Positions 59,841-64,000 of a DNA stretch of 64,000 nucleotides are shown in pieces. The first letter of the stretch is position 1, and the number at the start of each line of letters is the position of its first letter. Source of the stretch: Moraxellaceae bacterium (lineage in GTDB: Bacteria; Pseudomonadota; Gammaproteobacteria; Pseudomonadales; Moraxellaceae); the NCBI GenBank assembly GCA_030646295.1, contig JAUSND010000008.1:1-64000 (forward strand), written 5' to 3'. The position numbers were made by a program, and so were the translations under genes. Under the pieces are notes generated by a model. That model was not told where the DNA came from. It worked only from the letters and a program-made list of their open reading frames with translations, and made no database searches.

Positions 59841-59860
59841 GTCATCTTCAGGGTGACTTA
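59838..59860. promoter_or_regulatory. Inverted repeat over the hrcA -35
   Basis: TAAGTCA, 9-base spacer, TGACTTA, with perfect arms. CIRCE also has a 9-base spacer (TTAGCACTC-N9-GAGTGCTAA), but the arms differ. It overlaps the hrcA -35 and the likely recN promoter region. Confidence 0.5.
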
Positions 59861-59887
59861 TAAAGATCACAGGCATGGCCTATGATA

Positions 59888-59903
59888 CTGTCATTACGGA
59901 CAG
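59888..59903 (+). promoter_or_regulatory. LexA box of recN
   Basis: CTGT-N8-ACAG, a perfect SOS core, just downstream of a TATGAT -10 candidate (59881-59886). recN is a standard LexA-regulated gene. Confidence 0.75.
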
Positions 59904-59914
59904 CCGGCCCCGCC

Positions 59915-61585
59915 ATGCTCAACCATCTCAAGATTCGTGATTTTGCCATTGTCGCCAGCCTGGAACTGGATTTCCGTGCCGGCTTTACCGTCATTACCGG
60001 CGAGACCGGTGCCGGCAAATCCATCCTCATGGATGCCCTGGGCCTTTGCCTGGGTGACCGCGCGGAGGCCGGACTGGTCCGGGCCGGGGCCGAGCGCGCC
60101 GAAGTCAGCGCCGGCTTTGACATCCGTCGTCATGCCGAAGCACAGGAATGGCTGCGCGAGCGCGAGCTGGACGGCTCGCCAGATGACAGTCAGGAGTGCT
60201 GGCTGCGTCGCACCATCAGTGCCGACGGCCGCTCACGCGCCTGGATCAATGGCAGCCCCGCCACCCTGGCCGACGTCAAGGCGCTGGGCGAAATGCTTAT
60301 CGACATTCACAGCCAGCACGAACACCAGTCGCTGCTGAAAAAGGACAATCACCGCGCCCTGCTGGATGGCTGCGCCGGTCTCACGGGCGAGGCCAGGGCA
60401 CTGGCCGGCCTATGGCAGCAATGGCAGCGGGCGGCAAAGGAGCTGTCCACACTTACCCGCGAAGGGGACCGCCAGCGCGAACGGCTTGAACTCGTCACGC
60501 ACCAGCTCGATGAGCTCGACAAGCTTGGCCTTGCCGAGGGCGACTATGAAAAGCTGGAGCAGGAACACGATGCGCTCGCCAATCTGGGCACCCTGCTGCA
60601 GAACGGCGACAGTGCCCTGGACCGGCTGACCGAGAACGACAGTGACAATGCCGCCCGTTGCGTGCAGCAGGCATTGAAGGCCCTGGAGGGCGAACGTGGT
60701 CGCCACCCGAAACTGGACGCCGTCGCCGAACTGCTGGACTCGGCACTGATCCAGATCCGCGAAGGCGCAAGCTCGCTGCGACACTACCTCGACAGCCTTG
60801 ATGCCGACCCGGCACGACTGACGATGCTGGAGGACCGGCTGGCTGCCGTGCACCAGCTGGCGCGCAAACATCGCGTTACCCCCGCCGGACTGCCGGAGCT
60901 GCAAGCAGCACTGGCGACCGAACTGGCACAGCTGCAACGGTCCCAGGATCTGGAGGCGCTGACCCGGGAGGTGGCTGCACTGGAAAAAAACTACCAGACC
61001 GCTGCCGGCACCTTGCGTGCGGCGCGACAGAAGGCCGCAACCACCCTCGGTACCGATGTCATGGCCCGCCTGAAAATGCTGGGCATGACCAACGCCCGTT
61101 TCGAGGTGGCACTCAGCGCGCTGGAGAAACCCGCCGCACATGGCCTGGACGATATCGAGTTCCTGATCAGCGCAAACCCCGGGCAACCGCTGCGCCCGCT
61201 GGCCAAGGTGGCATCGGGTGGTGAGCTCTCGCGTGTCTCGCTCGCCATTCAGGTGGTCAACGCCAGGCACTCGCCCGTGCCTGCCATGGTGTTTGATGAA
61301 GTCGACGTCGGCATTGGTGGCGGCATTGCCGAAGTGGTTGGCCGCCTGCTGCGCGAACTGGGCGACTACGCACAGGTGTTTTCCATCACGCACCAGCCGC
61401 AAGTGGCCGCGCTGGGACACCAGCACCTGCGGGTGGAAAAATTTGTGCAGGACGGACACACATCAAGTCGCGTGCGCGAACTTGCGCATGATGAACGCAT
61501 TGAAGAAATTGCACGCATGTCAGGCGGCATTACCATCACCGCCGAAACACGCAAGCATGCCGAGGCAATGCTGGCAGGAGCGTAA
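59915..61585 (+). CDS. recN: DNA repair protein RecN
   Basis: SMC-like ATPase of double-strand-break repair. 556 residues; Walker A GETGAGKS at 29-36, a long coiled-coil middle (about 150-380), and C-terminal signature SGGELSRVSLAIQV and Walker B AMVFDEVDVGIGG. ATG 59915 gives the family start MLNHLKIRDFAI; an upstream ATG (59882) lies before the LexA box. Confidence 0.96.
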   Translation: MLNHLKIRDFAIVASLELDFRAGFTVITGETGAGKSILMDALGLCLGDRAEAGLVRAGAERAEVSAGFDIRRHAEAQEWLRERELDGSPDDSQECWLRRTISADGRSRAWINGSPATLADVKALGEMLIDIHSQHEHQSLLKKDNHRALLDGCAGLTGEARALAGLWQQWQRAAKELSTLTREGDRQRERLELVTHQLDELDKLGLAEGDYEKLEQEHDALANLGTLLQNGDSALDRLTENDSDNAARCVQQALKALEGERGRHPKLDAVAELLDSALIQIREGASSLRHYLDSLDADPARLTMLEDRLAAVHQLARKHRVTPAGLPELQAALATELAQLQRSQDLEALTREVAALEKNYQTAAGTLRAARQKAATTLGTDVMARLKMLGMTNARFEVALSALEKPAAHGLDDIEFLISANPGQPLRPLAKVASGGELSRVSLAIQVVNARHSPVPAMVFDEVDVGIGGGIAEVVGRLLRELGDYAQVFSITHQPQVAALGHQHLRVEKFVQDGHTSSRVRELAHDERIEEIARMSGGITITAETRKHAEAMLAGA

Positions 61586-61647
61586 CCGTTCCAAACACAT
61601 GAACATTCGTGGCCCCGCCACGCACACACATCACCGGCAAGGGAATC

Positions 61648-63468
61648 ATGCCCGACAAAAAACAGCGCCCCCTCCTGATCCCGCTGGCTGCACTGCTGAT
61701 AATGGCAGTCGCGCTGCACTTTTCCGGCCTGCTGGACCGCATCGACAATCGTCTTGGTGATGCTTTTCTGGCGCAACACGCCAGCGGCCGCACACCGCCT
61801 GCCGATATCGTGCTGGTAGCCATTGACCAGAAAAGCCTGGAGAACATGAGCGAGGTGGCCGGCTCCTGGCCATGGCCGCGCGCCGTGCACGGTGAACTGA
61901 TTGACGGGCTGGCACGCTTCCAGCCCACGGCCATCGGCTTCGACATCCTCTTTAACGAAGCCGACAGTTTCCGGCCGGACAGTGATGCCGTGCTGCGCGA
62001 TATTGCACGCGAACACACGAACCTGTTTTTCCCGTCGCTGCTGCTGGCAGATGGCAAGGGGGCTCCCCTGCAGGCACTGCCACCGAGTTTTGGCCTGCGC
62101 CGGACGCAACAGGCCAGGGAGGACGCCACCGCTGCACTGCTGGTGCCGCTGGTACTGGACCAGACGAACTGGCAGGGCGGCCTGATCAACTTTGAAAAAG
62201 ACAACGACCTGCGGGGCCGGCATGCCCGCCTGTATCACACGGTAAATGGCTGGCAACTGCCCAGCCTGAGCGCCAGCATGGCACGCTTTGCCGGCACCAC
62301 ACTGCCGGCCACTCCGCTGGTGCGCCTGAACTGGTATGGCACGCCTCCCCGCACCATTCCCTACGCCGACCTCTTTGCAGACATGGCCAGTGAGCGCCCG
62401 GTGATTGCGCCCACCCTGAAAAACAGCATCGTGATCATCGGTGCCACGGCACCCGGACTGAATGATTTCCGTCCGACTCCGCTTGGTGCCCTCACACCAG
62501 GTGCCGAAATCCTGACGACAGCCATTGCCAACCTGCGTAACCATGACTGGCTGCGAGACCTGCCGGTGCGCTGGCCAGTACTGCTGATCCTGCTTGCCGG
62601 CCTTGGCTGGGCCTTCGCCAGGCGACGCAGCCCGCTACAAACCGGGCTCCTGTTGTCTGCCGCCTCCGTGCTGTTGCTCGCCGGCAGCTATGGGGCGCTG
62701 GGCCTGCATTTTTACGCGCCTGCAGGCGCCGCACTCACTCTGGCGTGGGTGGCCTACGGCCTGCTGACGCTGGAAGCCCAATGGCGCGAACGGCGTGAAC
62801 GCGAAGCAGCGGTCATGCTGTTCCGCCGCTTTCTTGACCCGCGCGTGGTGGATGAACTGGTGAAAACCGGCGAGCTCTCGCGCGACAAGAAACCTGAGGC
62901 GCGCGACATCACCATTCTGTTCTCGGATATCCGTGGCTTCACCACCCTGTCCGAAACCCGTACACCGGAAGCCGTAGTGGACCTGCTTAACCGCTATTTC
63001 ACGCAGCAGGTAGAAGTGATTTTCCGGCATGGCGGCACGCTCGACAAATTCATCGGCGATGCCATCATGGCCTTCTGGAATGCGCCCACGGAAAACCCGA
63101 AACACGCCGAGCAGGCTGTGGCTGCCGCCATTGAAATGGGTGAGGCACTTGATGCCTTCAAGCGTGAGCTGGCAGCAACCGATGGCACGCTGGAAGACTT
63201 TGATATCGGCATTGGTGTGCATACCGGCCGTGCCGTGGTCGGCTTTCTCGGCAGTGATGACCGGCTTGACTACACCGCCATCGGCGACACCGTCAATCTG
63301 GCCAGTCGTATTGAAGGATGCACCAAAGGCGTCGCCCGTGTCCTTGTGTCAGGTGCCACACGCGAGGCCTGTGGCAATGACTCGGCATTCAGTTTTACAA
63401 ATCATGGCCAGTTTCACGTAAAAGGCCGTGAACAGGGCGTAGACTTGTTTGAACCGTCAAAACACTGA
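61648..63468 (+). CDS. CHASE2-domain adenylate cyclase
   Basis: 606 residues. Helix 1 (about 7-26), a periplasmic CHASE2 sensor (about 27-295), two or three helices (about 308-385) and a class III cyclase domain (about 405-600). Catalytic Asp427 and Asp471 bind metal; Lys467 (LDKFIGD) and Asp541/Thr543 (DYTAIG) select ATP, so cAMP rather than cGMP is expected. AAGGGA before ATG 61648; the longer open frame is rejected. The ligand is unknown. Confidence 0.9.
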   Translation: MPDKKQRPLLIPLAALLIMAVALHFSGLLDRIDNRLGDAFLAQHASGRTPPADIVLVAIDQKSLENMSEVAGSWPWPRAVHGELIDGLARFQPTAIGFDILFNEADSFRPDSDAVLRDIAREHTNLFFPSLLLADGKGAPLQALPPSFGLRRTQQAREDATAALLVPLVLDQTNWQGGLINFEKDNDLRGRHARLYHTVNGWQLPSLSASMARFAGTTLPATPLVRLNWYGTPPRTIPYADLFADMASERPVIAPTLKNSIVIIGATAPGLNDFRPTPLGALTPGAEILTTAIANLRNHDWLRDLPVRWPVLLILLAGLGWAFARRRSPLQTGLLLSAASVLLLAGSYGALGLHFYAPAGAALTLAWVAYGLLTLEAQWRERREREAAVMLFRRFLDPRVVDELVKTGELSRDKKPEARDITILFSDIRGFTTLSETRTPEAVVDLLNRYFTQQVEVIFRHGGTLDKFIGDAIMAFWNAPTENPKHAEQAVAAAIEMGEALDAFKRELAATDGTLEDFDIGIGVHTGRAVVGFLGSDDRLDYTAIGDTVNLASRIEGCTKGVARVLVSGATREACGNDSAFSFTNHGQFHVKGREQGVDLFEPSKH

Positions 63469-63511
63469 CCCTGAAAATACCGATTCTGTTACAGCACCGG
63501 AGGGAGTACCG

Positions 63512-64000
63512 ATGCGACACCCGATGAAAATTGTCAGCGCCCTGTCTGGACTGGGCACACTGCTCTGCAGCAGTCTGGTCATGGCCGAGCCCGCCACCCT
63601 GCTCAAGCCCACCGAGTTGCGCAGCCAGCCGCAAGGCAGCGCAACCATTGTGACCACGCTGAAAGCCAAGGACAGCGTTGATATTTCGGCGCGACAGGGT
63701 GCATGGGCCAGCGTCAGGACATCCGACGGCAAGAGCGGCTGGGTGCGCGTACTGAATCTGCGCACCGGCTCGGGACAGCGTGGCGACGCCGGCATTGGTG
63801 CCATCGCCTCGGTATTCAAGACCGGCTCCAGCGGCAACACTGTCAGTACCGGCGTAAAGGGACTGTCTGCAGAGCAGCTGCAAAATGCCACGCCCAATCC
63901 GGCAGAGGCTGCCCGTCTTGCCGCCTACTCCGTAAAAGATTCCGACGCGCGCACTTTTGCCAAACAGGGCAAGCTTGCCTCGAAGCAGGTGGACTACCTG
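63512..64000 (+). CDS. Secreted SH3-domain protein (cut by window edge)
   Basis: First 163 codons only; the frame is open at 64000. GGAGGGAG precedes the ATG. A signal peptide ends near SSLVMAEP. Residues about 25-85 are a bacterial SH3 (SH3b) domain (LLKPTELRSQP; GAWASVRTSDGKSGWVRVLNL). A Gly/Ser-rich stretch and further sequence follow. Function unknown; 43 bases after the cyclase gene. Confidence 0.75.
   Translation, partial: MRHPMKIVSALSGLGTLLCSSLVMAEPATLLKPTELRSQPQGSATIVTTLKAKDSVDISARQGAWASVRTSDGKSGWVRVLNLRTGSGQRGDAGIGAIASVFKTGSSGNTVSTGVKGLSAEQLQNATPNPAEAARLAAYSVKDSDARTFAKQGKLASKQVDYL

Overview
The window is ordinary chromosome from a gammaproteobacterium of moderately high G+C content, in or near Pseudomonadales. 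Gene order supports this: tyrS-anmK-erpA-argC-hemJ-thiD-thiE-hemL, dksA-gluQ-cbrX-cbrA-cbrB-[sRNA]-pcnB-folK-panB-panC, and recN-hrcA-grpE-dnaK-dnaJ-dapB-carA-carB-greA-yhbY-rlmE-ftsH-folP-glmM-tpiA-secG-tRNAs-rimP-nusA-infB-rbfA-truB-rpsO-pnp are largely those of Pseudomonas and relatives. The presence of hrcA is unlike typical Pseudomonas, as far as I recall, so I do not name a genus. I see no insertion sequence, prophage, integrase or CRISPR array. Placement rests on synteny and protein resemblance by eye, not on a search.

Layout. 1-226 holds a leftward, stable-RNA-like promoter. 227-5254 has tyrS, anmK, erpA, a bactofilin, a DUF6776-like membrane protein and argC. 5396-9705 is a tight rightward run: hemJ, thiD, thiE, hemL and a DUF3108 protein. 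9713-12609 is PBP1b with a TPR lipoprotein. 12706-16277 has a PfkB-type sugar kinase, a Rieske protein, a DksA with a long histone-H1-like N-terminus, and gluQ. 16348-21430 is the carbon-nitrogen balance block: small membrane protein CbrX, transporter-sensor kinase CbrA, sigma-54 activator CbrB, then a 625-bp gap with the full layout of a CbrB-driven CrcZ-type RNA: upstream repeats, IHF site, -24/-12 promoter, five or more A-rich motifs and a terminator hairpin. 21545-25704 is pcnB, folK and panBCD. 25804-31085 (leftward) has a START-domain protein and a TRAP uptake operon with a TatT-like lipoprotein, a binding protein and a fused small-plus-large permease.

31285-46957 (leftward) is the translation/RNA-processing superoperon and its upstream partners. 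47038-63468 holds yhbY, greA-carB-carA with an attenuator-like leader, a GGDEF cyclase with a perfect CRP/Vfr-type site, dapB, the heat-shock genes with two sigma-32 promoters, recN with a LexA box, and a CHASE2 adenylate cyclase. The right edge cuts an SH3-domain protein.

The most interesting regulatory picture is a complete CbrAB-CrcZ-like cascade together with a TRAP operon whose leaders carry A-rich, Hfq/Crc-type motifs near the start codons. Second come an Arg-rich 18-codon mini-ORF abutting a terminator ahead of carAB, a symmetric operator-like repeat over a possibly leaderless hrcA promoter, and DksA carrying an about 235-residue Lys/Ala/Pro tail.
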